Source: Sphingomonas sp. (GTDB taxonomy: Bacteria; Pseudomonadota; Alphaproteobacteria; Sphingomonadales; Sphingomonadaceae). Taken from it: a DNA stretch of 10,900 nt. The notes under the pieces were generated by a model, which was not told the DNA's origin, searched no databases, and was given only the letters and a program-made list of their open reading frames with translations. Position 1 is the stretch's first letter. Each line of letters starts with the position of its first letter. The position numbers and the translations under genes were made by a program. The stretch covers positions 1 to 10,900 of the forward strand of contig JAICVC010000063.1 in the NCBI GenBank assembly GCA_025935515.1, written 5' to 3'. This document shows, piece after piece, positions 1 to 7,384 of the stretch.

Positions 1-1890
1 ATCGACGGCGATAATGCCGCAGCTTACCGTTACACCGAAGCGCGCCTGACCCCGGTCGCAATCCAGCTGATGGCCGGGCTGGACGAAGGAACGGTCGATT
101 TCCGACCTACCTACAACGGCGAAGAGGAAGAGCCCGAGGTCTTCCCCGGCCTGTTCCCGAACCTGCTCGCCAACGGTGCGAGCGGGATCGCGGTAGGCAT
201 GGCGACATCGATCCCGCCGCACAATGTCGGCGAGCTGATCGATGCCGCGATCAAGCTCATCGAGCGCAAGCGGCTCGACGACCGCGAATTGATGGAGATC
301 GTCAAGGGGCCGGATTTCCCGACCGGCGGAATCCTGATCGACGACAAGGACACGATCCTTCGCGCCTACGTCAGCGGCCGCGGGGCATTCCGGCTGCGGG
401 CCAGGGCCGAGGTCGAGCGCGAGAAGGGCGGCGGCTGGCATCTGCTGGTCAGCGAAATTCCCTACGGCGTGCCGAAGGCGAAGCTAATCGAGCAGATCGC
501 GCAGCTGATCGCGGACAAGAAACTGCCGATCCTCGCCGACGTGAAGGACGAGAGCGACGAAGAGGTGCGGCTGATCCTCGAGCCGCGCGCCCGGACGGTC
601 GATCCGGACTTGCTCCTCGAAAGCCTGTTTCGGCTGACCGATCTGGAGATCCGCTACCCCCTCAACCTCAACGTCCTCGACGCCACCCGCACCCCGGGCG
701 TAATGAGCCTCAAGGAAGCGCTGACCGCCTGGCTCGCGTTCCAGAAAGACGTGCTGGTCCGGCGGAGCCAGGTGCGGATCGGTAAGATCGACGACCGCAT
801 CGAGCTGCTCGACGGCTTCCTCGTCGCCTACCTCAATCTCGACCGGGTGATCGAGATCATCCGCAGCGAGGATGAGCCAAAGCCGCTGCTGATGGCCGAA
901 TTTTCCCTGTCGGACCGGCAGGCCGAAGCGATCCTCAACATGCGCCTCCGGTCCTTGCGCAAGCTCGAGGAGATGGAGATCGGCCGCGAACGTTCGGGCC
1001 TCGCCGCGGAACGTGAGGAACTTGCCAGCCTCGTCGCAGACGAAAATCTGCAGTGGAAGCGGCTCAAGGCCGATCTCAGGAAAGTCAGGGACAAGTTCGG
1101 CGACGAGCGCCGGACGCAGATCGAGGAAGCGGCGGCCACGCGCGAGATCGACTGGTCGGCCATGATCGAGAAGGAGCCGATCACGGTCATCCTGTCGCAG
1201 CGCGGCTGGATCCGGGCGATGAAGGGTCACCTCGCGCTCGACCAGGTTGCCGATCTCAAATGGCGCGAAGGCGACGGGCCGTTCATCCATTTCCATGCCC
1301 AGACCACCGACCGTCTGGCGCTGTTCGCGTCGAATGGCCGGGTCTATACGCTCGCCGGCGACAAGCTGCCCGGCGCGCGCGGGTTCGGCGAGCCGGTACG
1401 GCTGTTCATCGACCTCGAAGCGGACGTGGATATCATCCAGCTGCTGATCGCCCGGCCGGACATGAAGCTGCTGGTTGCCTCCTCGGACGGGAAGGGCTTC
1501 ATCACCAGCGGCGAGGCGATCGTGGCGGAGACCCGCAAGGGCCGGCAGCTGGTCAATGTGCGGCCGGGCGCCCGGGTCGCGGTCATCCGCCCCGTTCCTG
1601 AGGGCGCGGATGCGGTCGCAGTCATCGGCGAGAACCGCAAGATGCTGGTTTTCCCCCTGGCTGAGCTCCCTGAACTCGGACGCGGGCAGGGCGTCACCTT
1701 GCAACGCTATCGCGACGGCGGCCTGTCGGACGCGACCGCGTTCGCCTTGGCGGACGGGCTGAGCTGGGCGCTGGGCGGCGAGAGCGGGCGTGTCCGCACC
1801 GAGGCGGACTTGTCGTCGTGGCGTGCAGCGCGCGGTGCTGCAGGCCGCATGCCGCCGGTCGGATTCCCGCGAAACAACCGTTTCGGATGA
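1..1890 (+). CDS. parC: DNA topoisomerase IV subunit A (ParC), 5'-truncated by window edge
   Basis: Topoisomerase IV subunit A is the DNA-cleaving subunit that, with ParE, decatenates daughter chromosomes after replication. The reading frame is open from base 1, so 629 C-terminal residues are present and roughly the first 110-130 (the part of the winged-helix/CAP domain carrying the quinolone-resistance region) lie outside. The catalytic tyrosine is visible in AAYRYTEARL at about residue 11 (codon 31-33). It is followed by the conserved IAVGMATSIPPHN segment at about residues 63-75, the tower and coiled-coil region with its KFGDERRTQIEE stretch, and a C-terminal beta-pinwheel of degenerate repeats (about residues 390-600, beginning near KEPITVILSQRGWIRAMKGH). 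I see no GyrA-box (QRRGGKG-like) motif in that domain, which favours ParC over GyrA. The gene ends with TGA. The next gene on the same strand begins 82 bp later. Confidence 0.95.
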   Translation: MDGDNAAAYRYTEARLTPVAIQLMAGLDEGTVDFRPTYNGEEEEPEVFPGLFPNLLANGASGIAVGMATSIPPHNVGELIDAAIKLIERKRLDDRELMEIVKGPDFPTGGILIDDKDTILRAYVSGRGAFRLRARAEVEREKGGGWHLLVSEIPYGVPKAKLIEQIAQLIADKKLPILADVKDESDEEVRLILEPRARTVDPDLLLESLFRLTDLEIRYPLNLNVLDATRTPGVMSLKEALTAWLAFQKDVLVRRSQVRIGKIDDRIELLDGFLVAYLNLDRVIEIIRSEDEPKPLLMAEFSLSDRQAEAILNMRLRSLRKLEEMEIGRERSGLAAEREELASLVADENLQWKRLKADLRKVRDKFGDERRTQIEEAAATREIDWSAMIEKEPITVILSQRGWIRAMKGHLALDQVADLKWREGDGPFIHFHAQTTDRLALFASNGRVYTLAGDKLPGARGFGEPVRLFIDLEADVDIIQLLIARPDMKLLVASSDGKGFITSGEAIVAETRKGRQLVNVRPGARVAVIRPVPEGADAVAVIGENRKMLVFPLAELPELGRGQGVTLQRYRDGGLSDATAFALADGLSWALGGESGRVRTEADLSSWRAARGAAGRMPPVGFPRNNRFG

Positions 1891-1893
1891 GCC

Positions 1894-1913
1894 GTTAACC
1901 AGCGGCGGTTAAC
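1894..1913. promoter_or_regulatory. GTTAACC/GGTTAAC inverted repeat upstream of the c-di-GMP gene
   Basis: Perfect 7-bp arms (1894-1900 and 1907-1913) flank a 6-bp spacer, AGCGGC, just after the parC stop. A third TTAAC lies at 1946-1950. It could be an operator for the downstream GGDEF-EAL gene. The TTAA cores are 10 bp apart, not the 7 bp of a full CtrA site (TTAA-N7-TTAA), so CtrA binding is not supported by spacing. There is no T-tract, so it is not a typical intrinsic terminator. Confidence 0.35.
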
Positions 1914-1972
1914 AAAGCTGGGCAGTGGGAAAAAGATACGGGGAATTAACTCCTCTCGCCCATAGAGACGGA

Positions 1973-3712
1973 ATGCAGGCTGCAGCGACCCGGGCGGCGA
2001 GCGTTTCGAGGCTTCGTCGGGCGGACAAATTGAATGCGACTCCGCATCTCGCCGCGGCTGACGATGTCGGCTTGCTCGACGCCCTTCCAATCGCCGCTGC
2101 GATCATCGAGCGAACTGCCGCCGGCAATCTCAAGGTGTTCGCCTACAACAGCCGCTTCGTCGAAATCGTCCAGAAGTCGAAATGTGCGGCGCTCGACTGG
2201 AACGAGGCCGATTGCCTGAAGTCGGGACCGATTTCCGAACTGCTGCACAATTTCTTCGTCGGCAGCGACCCCGCGGGAGAGCTCGACCTAAAGCATGGCG
2301 ACGGCGTTTCATCACATTTCTTCCGCCTCAAGCTGGCCCCGCTGCCAAAGCGCAATTCGACCGCCAAGCGATGCCTGCTGAGCGTGGTCGACCGGACCGT
2401 CGAGGTTCAGGCCGAACGGACGCTTCGCGCCGAGATGCTGCGCGACAGCCTCACCGGACTTCCCAACCGGCTGGGTTTTTCCGAAGCCGTCGAGCAGGCG
2501 GGCGACAACAGCGCGCATGACCTCGAACATGCGGTGCTCGTGGTCGACATGTTGCGCTTCAGCCGAATCAATGAGTCGATGGGCAGCCTCGCCGGCGATG
2601 AATTGCTCATCACCTTTGCCCGCCGTTTGATCCTCGCGCTCCGCGCCGGCGATGTGCTTGCCCGCACCGGCGGGAATGAATTTGGGATTCTGGTCTCGCT
2701 CCGGCGGGGCGTAGAGGATGCGCTCAAGGCGGCCGAACGCATCCAGGAAGTGATGAAGACGCCGTTCAAGCTCTCGGAGCTGGAAATCCGCGTCGAATGC
2801 GCCATCGGCGTCGCCTTGATGCACGCCGGCCAGGACAGCGAGGAGCTGTTCCGCAACGCCCAATTCGCGGTGAAGCAAGCCAAATCGGCGGGCTTCCCGC
2901 AGGTCTACGAACCCAAGCAGGCGACCGAGGCGCGGCGCCGCTTCTCGATCGAGACCGAGCTTCGCCGGGCGCTCGACAAGGACCAGCTGCGGCTGTTCTA
3001 TCAGCCGCTGATCAACCTGAAATCGGGCCAGGTGGCCGGCTTTGAAGCGCTCGCGCGCTGGACACACGAGGAGCGCGGCGAGATCGGGCCGACCGAATTC
3101 ATCCCGGTCGCCGAAGAATCGGGCCTGATCCTGACGCTCGGGCGGTGGGCGATGGACGCGGCGTGCAAGACGCTTGCGACGTGGGACGAGCAGGCCGGCG
3201 AGAAGCTCCCGCTCTATGTCAGCGTCAATCTCTCGGCGATCCAGGTCGCGCGCGACGATGTCGCCGGTCTGGTCGAAAGTTCGCTTCGGTCGAGCGGGCT
3301 CAGCGGCGACCGGCTCTCGCTCGAGCTGACCGAAAGCTCGATCGTCCAGGATCCGGTCAGGGCGACGCGCGTCTTCGATGCGCTCAAGGCGCTGGATGCG
3401 ACCGTCGCGATGGACGATTTCGGCACCGGCTATTCGAGCCTCGCCTATCTGCAGCGGCTGCCGATCGACGTCTTGAAGATCGACAAGAGCTTCGTTTCAG
3501 GGATGATGGTCGACCCCGACGCGGTGGCGATCGTGCGCGCCGTGCTAAGCCTCGCCGAGGCGCTTGGCATGTCGACGACCGCCGAAGGCATCGAGACCGT
3601 CGAACTGGCAACGACGCTCGCAACGCTCGGCTGCGCGTCAGGCCAGGGCTTTTATTTCGCCCGGCCTCTCGAGGCCGACGCGGCGCTCGAATATTGGAAG
3701 TTGCGCCACTGA
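1973..3712 (+). CDS. PAS-GGDEF-EAL protein, probable c-di-GMP phosphodiesterase
   Basis: Predicted cytoplasmic cyclic-di-GMP enzyme of 579 residues with no obvious membrane segment. Order: a PAS-like sensor (about 30-145), a GGDEF domain starting at DSLTGLPNR (about 158-315), and an EAL domain (about 325-570). The cyclase signature is GGNEF (233-237), with Asn where Asp or Glu normally binds metal, so GTP cyclisation is doubtful. RAGD (224-227), five residues before it, fits the RxxD product-binding I-site. The EAL side looks complete: FEALAR with E358, N419 in SVNLS, LELTES, D481/D482 in MDDFGTGYSS, K502 in KID, E538 in AEGIET and Q558 in SGQGF. The expected net activity is therefore c-di-GMP hydrolysis, with the GGDEF domain as a possible GTP or c-di-GMP sensor. 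A GTG at 1925 would add 16 residues, but that stretch uses AGA, TTA, ACT and GGA codons rare in this genome, so I chose ATG at 1973. Neither start has a strong ribosome-binding site. Confidence 0.88.
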   Translation: MQAAATRAASVSRLRRADKLNATPHLAAADDVGLLDALPIAAAIIERTAAGNLKVFAYNSRFVEIVQKSKCAALDWNEADCLKSGPISELLHNFFVGSDPAGELDLKHGDGVSSHFFRLKLAPLPKRNSTAKRCLLSVVDRTVEVQAERTLRAEMLRDSLTGLPNRLGFSEAVEQAGDNSAHDLEHAVLVVDMLRFSRINESMGSLAGDELLITFARRLILALRAGDVLARTGGNEFGILVSLRRGVEDALKAAERIQEVMKTPFKLSELEIRVECAIGVALMHAGQDSEELFRNAQFAVKQAKSAGFPQVYEPKQATEARRRFSIETELRRALDKDQLRLFYQPLINLKSGQVAGFEALARWTHEERGEIGPTEFIPVAEESGLILTLGRWAMDAACKTLATWDEQAGEKLPLYVSVNLSAIQVARDDVAGLVESSLRSSGLSGDRLSLELTESSIVQDPVRATRVFDALKALDATVAMDDFGTGYSSLAYLQRLPIDVLKIDKSFVSGMMVDPDAVAIVRAVLSLAEALGMSTTAEGIETVELATTLATLGCASGQGFYFARPLEADAALEYWKLRH

Positions 3713-3716
3713 TCTG

Positions 3717-3772
3717 ACCCGCGGTGGCACGGCCTGCGCCTGCCGGAACCGCGCGGCCCTGCCGCGGGTTTT
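3717..3772 (+). terminator. Possible intrinsic terminator after the GGDEF-EAL gene
   Basis: ACCCGCGG (3717-3724) pairs perfectly with CCGCGGGT (3762-3769), which runs directly into TTTT (3769-3772). An inner GGCA/TGCC pairing is an alternative. The 37-base loop is long and GC-rich and the T-run is short, so this is a plausible but not textbook terminator. It begins 4 bases after the stop codon, which is where one would expect it. Confidence 0.4.
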
Positions 3773-3801
3773 ACCCTGCGAAACAGGGGAAGGATCGGGC
3801 C

Positions 3802-4128
3802 ATGTGGAAGTGGCTCGCCGTGGCGGCCGTTTCGCCGCTGATCGTGGCAACGGCTGCGCACGCGCAGATGAAGGGATTGGCGCCGGCGGACGTGGCGAGC
3901 GTCGCGCGCAGCCACACCCTCGACCTTCGGATATCGCAGCAGCAGGGCTTCGATCGGCCATTGCCGCTGGTCGAGGGGATGCTCGCGCACGGAGAGCTTG
4001 CGCCCAACGCCATGCTCGGGGTCGGCCTGGCGAACATGTATGGCCGCAAGAAAGGCCAGAACCTGCGGACGGGCGATCAGCCGACACGCTCGAAAAAGCC
4101 CGCGGTCACGTTCGTCCTGAAGTTCTGA
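3802..4128 (+). CDS. Small secreted protein of unknown function
   Basis: A 108-residue protein that I do not recognise as a named family. The N-terminus is a clear Sec signal peptide: MWKW, a hydrophobic core of Ala, Val, Leu and Ile, and a likely signal peptidase I cleavage after AHA at residue 21. The mature part of about 87 residues is soluble, with no second membrane segment and no cysteines. It contains NAMLGVGLANMYGRKKG and ends in KPAVTFVLKF, whose alternating hydrophobic C-terminus ending in Phe resembles the last strand of outer-membrane proteins, although the protein is too short to be a barrel. Start: ATG at 3802 places the signal peptide at the very N-terminus. A purine-rich AGGGGAAGGA lies upstream at 3785-3794, 7 bases before it. 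A longer frame from 3724 would bury the signal peptide. The 3' end overlaps the convergent deacetylase gene by 23 bp. Periplasmic or outer-membrane location is inferred. Confidence 0.7.
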   Translation: MWKWLAVAAVSPLIVATAAHAQMKGLAPADVASVARSHTLDLRISQQQGFDRPLPLVEGMLAHGELAPNAMLGVGLANMYGRKKGQNLRTGDQPTRSKKPAVTFVLKF

Positions 4129-4873
4129 GATACCGGTCCAGCAAGTCGCCGTAGGCCGCCGGCCGTCGCGTCGAAGTCGCAGCACTCAGGGTCTTGCCGA
4201 TGCTTCGCACGATTGCCGGGTGGCTGACGTCGGGCGGATGGACGCCGACCCGGAGCACCTTGATTGGCGCGCGGCGCAAGATTGATGCTGCCGCCAAGGA
4301 AGACGCCAATCGGAGCCTCGTCCGGCTCGCCCAGGTAATCACCGGGCCGCGCGCTAGTTGCCGGTGGGCCTTGGGCGACCACACACGCAGGTGGTCTTCC
4401 GCGATCGGCACGGCCGCTTCGGACAACGCCTCGAGCGCGCCGCTGCCGTAGAGCCATGCGGGGGCGACGAAGCCGTCGATCGGCCGCCCGATCACGTCTT
4501 CGACCAGCGCGCGCCCTTCGCCGATGCGGCGGGCGGCGTCACTGCGCTTCAGACCAAGAAATTCCCCTTCGCCGGCCGTCATCAGGCTTGCCTTCAGCCG
4601 ACTGGCGGCGTGCACATGATTCGTGTCGTCGCGGTGGAAGTAGCCGTGCAGGAACATCTCGACGCCCCTGTCAGCCCAGTCGCGCAGCCGCGAGGCGAAG
4701 GTGGACCCGGGAATGATCGGCGCGGTGCCCCAATGGTTTGGCACCACCAGCATCGCCAGGCGATTGCCGACGTGCGGCTGCAGCAGCGCGAGCAGCCGGT
4801 CGACCTCGCCCTCGAAACGCGGCGAGACGTCGTGAATCGAAGCCAGTAGCAGGCCGCGGCGAGGGGTCGGCAT
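4106..4873 (-). CDS. DUF2334 / NodB-like polysaccharide deacetylase family protein
   Basis: A 255-residue protein of the carbohydrate-esterase-4-like superfamily, which removes N-acetyl groups from polysaccharides using a divalent metal. The visible motifs match the fold: SIHDVSP (12-18) with the His-Asp pair H14/D15, HGYFHRDD (76-83) with the H-x3-H metal ligands H76 and H80, APAW (137-140) in the motif-3 position, and VHPPDVSHP (211-219) with a late conserved histidine. This pattern is typical of DUF2334 proteins, whose substrate is mostly unassigned. No signal peptide or membrane segment is evident, so it may act on a cytoplasmic or lipid-linked precursor. ATG at 4873 puts the SIHD strand close to the N-terminus, as in relatives, but I see no good ribosome-binding site. 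The gene is divergent from a GT4 glycosyltransferase and converges with the small secreted protein. Substrate and reaction are inference. Confidence 0.85.
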   Translation of the reverse strand: MPTPRRGLLLASIHDVSPRFEGEVDRLLALLQPHVGNRLAMLVVPNHWGTAPIIPGSTFASRLRDWADRGVEMFLHGYFHRDDTNHVHAASRLKASLMTAGEGEFLGLKRSDAARRIGEGRALVEDVIGRPIDGFVAPAWLYGSGALEALSEAAVPIAEDHLRVWSPKAHRQLARGPVITWASRTRLRLASSLAAASILRRAPIKVLRVGVHPPDVSHPAIVRSIGKTLSAATSTRRPAAYGDLLDRYLRTSGRT

Positions 4874-4961
4874 TGGTGGGCTTTACCCGATTCGAAGCGC
4901 GCGATCCCATGAACAAAGCTTCACTTGAAGTTCACCGGTGCGGCCCGTCTGTTCCGCGCCG
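4874..4961. promoter_or_regulatory. 88-bp divergent spacer with a CTTCA-CT-TGAAG dyad
   Basis: This is the only room for promoters of the deacetylase gene (leftward) and the glycosyltransferase gene (rightward). It contains a perfect 5-bp dyad at 4919-4930 (CTTCA, CT, TGAAG), extendable by one wobble pair and one A-T pair. I cannot place convincing -35 and -10 boxes. A shared operator is possible but unproven. Confidence 0.25.
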
Positions 4962-6182
4962 ATGCGGATCGCCGACGTCAGCGCTTTTTACACGCCCGCC
5001 GGCGGCGGCGTTCGCACCTATGCCGAAGCCAAGCTGCGCGCCGCAGCCCGGTTCGGCCACGAGCTGATCCTGATCGCTCCGGGCGAACGTCACGAGGTCA
5101 TCAAGCGCGGTCCCGGCGCGGTGCTGGTGACCGTCGCGTCGCCCCGGCTGCCGGTCGACAAGCGCTATCGCTACTTCAATGACGAGGCGGCTGTTCATGC
5201 AGTCCTCGAGGCCTGGCAGCCCGACCACGTCGAGGCCTCGTCACCCTGGTCCAGTGCGACGATGGTCGGGCGCTGGCGGGGGAGCGCGAGCCGCTCGCTC
5301 GTGATGCACTCCGACCCTCTTGCCGCCTACGCCTATCGCTGGCTTGGCGGGTTGGTGTCGACGTCGCGAATCGACGGCTGGTGCGGCTGGTTCTGGCGCC
5401 ATCTGCGCGGCCTCGGACGAATGTTCGACACCGTGGTTTGCGCGAACGCCGACCTTGCCGCGCGGCTTGTGGAAGGCGGCATTGCGAACAGCGAAACCGT
5501 GCCCATGGGGGTGGAAACCGGGCTCTTCTCGCCAGCGCTGCGGTCGGCGGCGTTGCGCGGCCGCGCTTTGCGGGCTCTCGGTCTCGGCGAGGACGCGACG
5601 CTGCTGGTCGGAATCGGCCGGTTTTCGGGTGAGAAGCGCTGGGAGATGGTCCTGCGCACGGTTGGCGAGCTCGCCCGCCGCCGCCCGATCGGCCTGCTCC
5701 TCGCCGGGGAGGGACCGAGGCGGTGGAAGCTGGAACTGATCGCGGAACGAACCGGCAGGGTCGCCGTGTTGCCCCGCATCTCCGACCGCGAGGAGCTCGC
5801 CCGGTTGCTCGCCAGCGCCGATGCGCTGGTTCACGGCTGTGAAGCCGAGACCTTTTGCATGGTTGCCGCGGAGGCGCGGGCGAGCGGCGCTCCGCTGATC
5901 GTACCTGATCGCGGGGCCGCCGCCGACCAGCTGGTTGTCGGTGCCGGCCAGGCCTATCGCGCCGGGTCGGAAATCTCGCTGGAGCGTGCGATCCTCCGAT
6001 TCGTCGATCGCGGACCCGAGCTACAGCGGGCCACGGCGGTCCGGGCGAGCCGCGTGCGGACGATGGACGAACATTTTTCCGAACTCTTCGCGCGCTACGC
6101 GGCGCTCGGCGGACATCAGTGGGTCCAGCCGGCGCTGCGGATCGAACCGGGACTTGGAGAAACGGCCGCGCAGCTGGCCTAG
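4962..6182 (+). CDS. GT4-family glycosyltransferase (GT-B fold)
   Basis: A 406-residue retaining glycosyltransferase that would transfer a sugar from a nucleotide-sugar donor to a lipid-linked or glycan acceptor at the cytoplasmic face of the membrane. Evidence: the N-terminal strand MRIADVS followed by the glycine-rich loop GGGVRTYAE (14-22) typical of GT4; a histidine in VMHSD (H116); GIGRFSGEKRWE (218-229) with the Arg and Lys that contact the donor diphosphate; and an E-x7-E motif, E296 to E304, in EAETFCMVAAE. These follow the canonical order of two Rossmann-like domains. ATG at 4962 was chosen because the family begins directly with this first strand. A GTG at 4938 would add eight unconserved residues. 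The Shine-Dalgarno sequence is weak. The gene is divergent from the deacetylase, suggesting a joint role in one surface polysaccharide. Its TAG stop shares the tetranucleotide CTAG with the convergent cca stop. Donor and acceptor are unknown. Confidence 0.88.
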   Translation: MRIADVSAFYTPAGGGVRTYAEAKLRAAARFGHELILIAPGERHEVIKRGPGAVLVTVASPRLPVDKRYRYFNDEAAVHAVLEAWQPDHVEASSPWSSATMVGRWRGSASRSLVMHSDPLAAYAYRWLGGLVSTSRIDGWCGWFWRHLRGLGRMFDTVVCANADLAARLVEGGIANSETVPMGVETGLFSPALRSAALRGRALRALGLGEDATLLVGIGRFSGEKRWEMVLRTVGELARRRPIGLLLAGEGPRRWKLELIAERTGRVAVLPRISDREELARLLASADALVHGCEAETFCMVAAEARASGAPLIVPDRGAAADQLVVGAGQAYRAGSEISLERAILRFVDRGPELQRATAVRASRVRTMDEHFSELFARYAALGGHQWVQPALRIEPGLGETAAQLA

Positions 6183-7384
6183 GGTTCGCCGTTACGCGAA
6201 GCGGCTGCAACAGCGGCGCTGACGATCTCGTCGAACGCCTTGCCGGCCGGGAAACCTCCCTCGACCCAGCGGTCTTCGATAGCGCGAAGAGTGCTGGCGA
6301 CGATCGGTCCTTCGGGCAGGCCACGCTTGATCAGCGCGCCACCGGTGATCGGCAGGCGAGGAGGATGCCAGCCGGCGATTTGGGCGGCGTCGTCAGCGCG
6401 TCCGGCAAGCAGCAGGCGGTCAGCCGCGCAATCGACCCCGACCCTGTAGGCGAGCGCCTGCGACGTCAGTTCCGGAAGCGGCTCCGCCGCGCAGGCAAGC
6501 CGCTTTTTCGCCTTGTTCGAGAGCCGAAGCCGGGCGGCGACATTCTCGGCGACGCCAGAATCGCGCGGCAGGAGCGCAGCCAGGCGGCGCAGGGCGTCCG
6601 GCGCGACCTGCGCTTCGGCTTCCGCCGCGATGAGGCTTTCGAGATCTCGGAGGCGCTCGAACGCGATTTCCGGGAGTACGGGCCTCAGGATAGCCCGCCC
6701 GAGCATGATCCGCACGGTCCGCGTCGGATTGGGAAGCCCGAGCAGCTTCAACAGCTCGTCGGCAATGCGCTCACGGGAGAGTGCCATGAGGTCCTTGGCG
6801 CGGGCGGTGCAGGCGTCGACCGCCGCGGCGTCGGGCTCGCCGGCGTCGAACCGGGCATGAAACCGGAAGAAGCGCAGGATCCGAAGATGGTCCTCGGCGA
6901 TGCGCTGCAGCGGGTCGCCGATGAACCGGATGTGCCGCTGGTCGAGGTCGGCGAGGCCGCCGAAATAATCGAACAGCTTGCCGGTCATCGGGTCGGCGGA
7001 CAAGGCGTTGATGGTGAAGTCACGCCGCGCCGCGTCCTCCTCCCAATCATCGGTGAAGGCGACGGTTGCCCGGCGGCCGTCAGTCGAGACGTCGCGGCGG
7101 AGGGTGGTAATTTCGAACGGGTGGCCGTCACTGACCGCCGTGACCGTGCCGTGGTCGATGCCAGTGGGAACCGCCTTGATCTTTGCCTTTTTCAGCCGCT
7201 CGATGACCTCCTCGGGCGGTATCCGGGTGGCGAGGTCAATGTCGTTGACGGGCAGTCCCAGCAGATCGTCGCGCACCGCGCCGCCGACATAGCGGGTCAG
7301 GCCCTCGTCGGCACGCAGCGCGAGGAGCACTCGCTTGATGCCGCGCTTCCTGCGCCATTTGGCGGCGTCGAGTGTCAGGACCAC
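6179..7384 (-). CDS. cca: CCA tRNA nucleotidyltransferase
   Basis: Class II CCA-adding enzyme or poly(A) polymerase-family protein, 401 residues, that builds or repairs the 3'-CCA end of tRNAs from CTP and ATP. The nucleotidyltransferase head is clear: RYVGGAVRD (31-39), then NDIDLAT (47-53) with the two metal-binding aspartates D48 and D50. It is followed by the GIDHGTVT strand, RRDFTINAL, and the RIAEDHLRILRFFRFHARF helix of the nucleotide-recognition region, and then a helical C-terminal body. I chose GTG at 7384, which gives M-VLTLDAAKWR. It overlaps the end of the Nudix gene by 10 bp, as expected for translational coupling. An upstream ATG at 7432 would extend it far into that gene with unlikely sequence. 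This is the last gene of the three-gene leftward operon. Sequence alone does not settle full CCA-adding versus A- or CC-adding specificity, but as the only such gene seen here, CCA addition is the default. Confidence 0.92.
   Translation of the reverse strand: MVLTLDAAKWRRKRGIKRVLLALRADEGLTRYVGGAVRDDLLGLPVNDIDLATRIPPEEVIERLKKAKIKAVPTGIDHGTVTAVSDGHPFEITTLRRDVSTDGRRATVAFTDDWEEDAARRDFTINALSADPMTGKLFDYFGGLADLDQRHIRFIGDPLQRIAEDHLRILRFFRFHARFDAGEPDAAAVDACTARAKDLMALSRERIADELLKLLGLPNPTRTVRIMLGRAILRPVLPEIAFERLRDLESLIAAEAEAQVAPDALRRLAALLPRDSGVAENVAARLRLSNKAKKRLACAAEPLPELTSQALAYRVGVDCAADRLLLAGRADDAAQIAGWHPPRLPITGGALIKRGLPEGPIVASTLRAIEDRWVEGGFPAGKAFDEIVSAAVAAASRNGEP

Noticed and set aside
484..1704. Long minus-strand open frame (406 codons) opposite parC
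   Set aside because: The plus strand encodes unmistakable ParC across the whole interval. The antisense translation is Arg/Pro/Asp-rich with no domain, as expected from a mirrored frame in GC-rich DNA.
1894..1913. Full CtrA box reading of the GTTAAC repeat
   Set aside because: The TTAA cores are separated by 10 bp rather than 7, so the canonical TTAA-N7-TTAA site is not met.
2312..3067. Minus-strand open frame of 251 codons opposite the GGDEF-EAL gene
   Set aside because: It mirrors conserved GGDEF and EAL codons and contains no recognisable motif.
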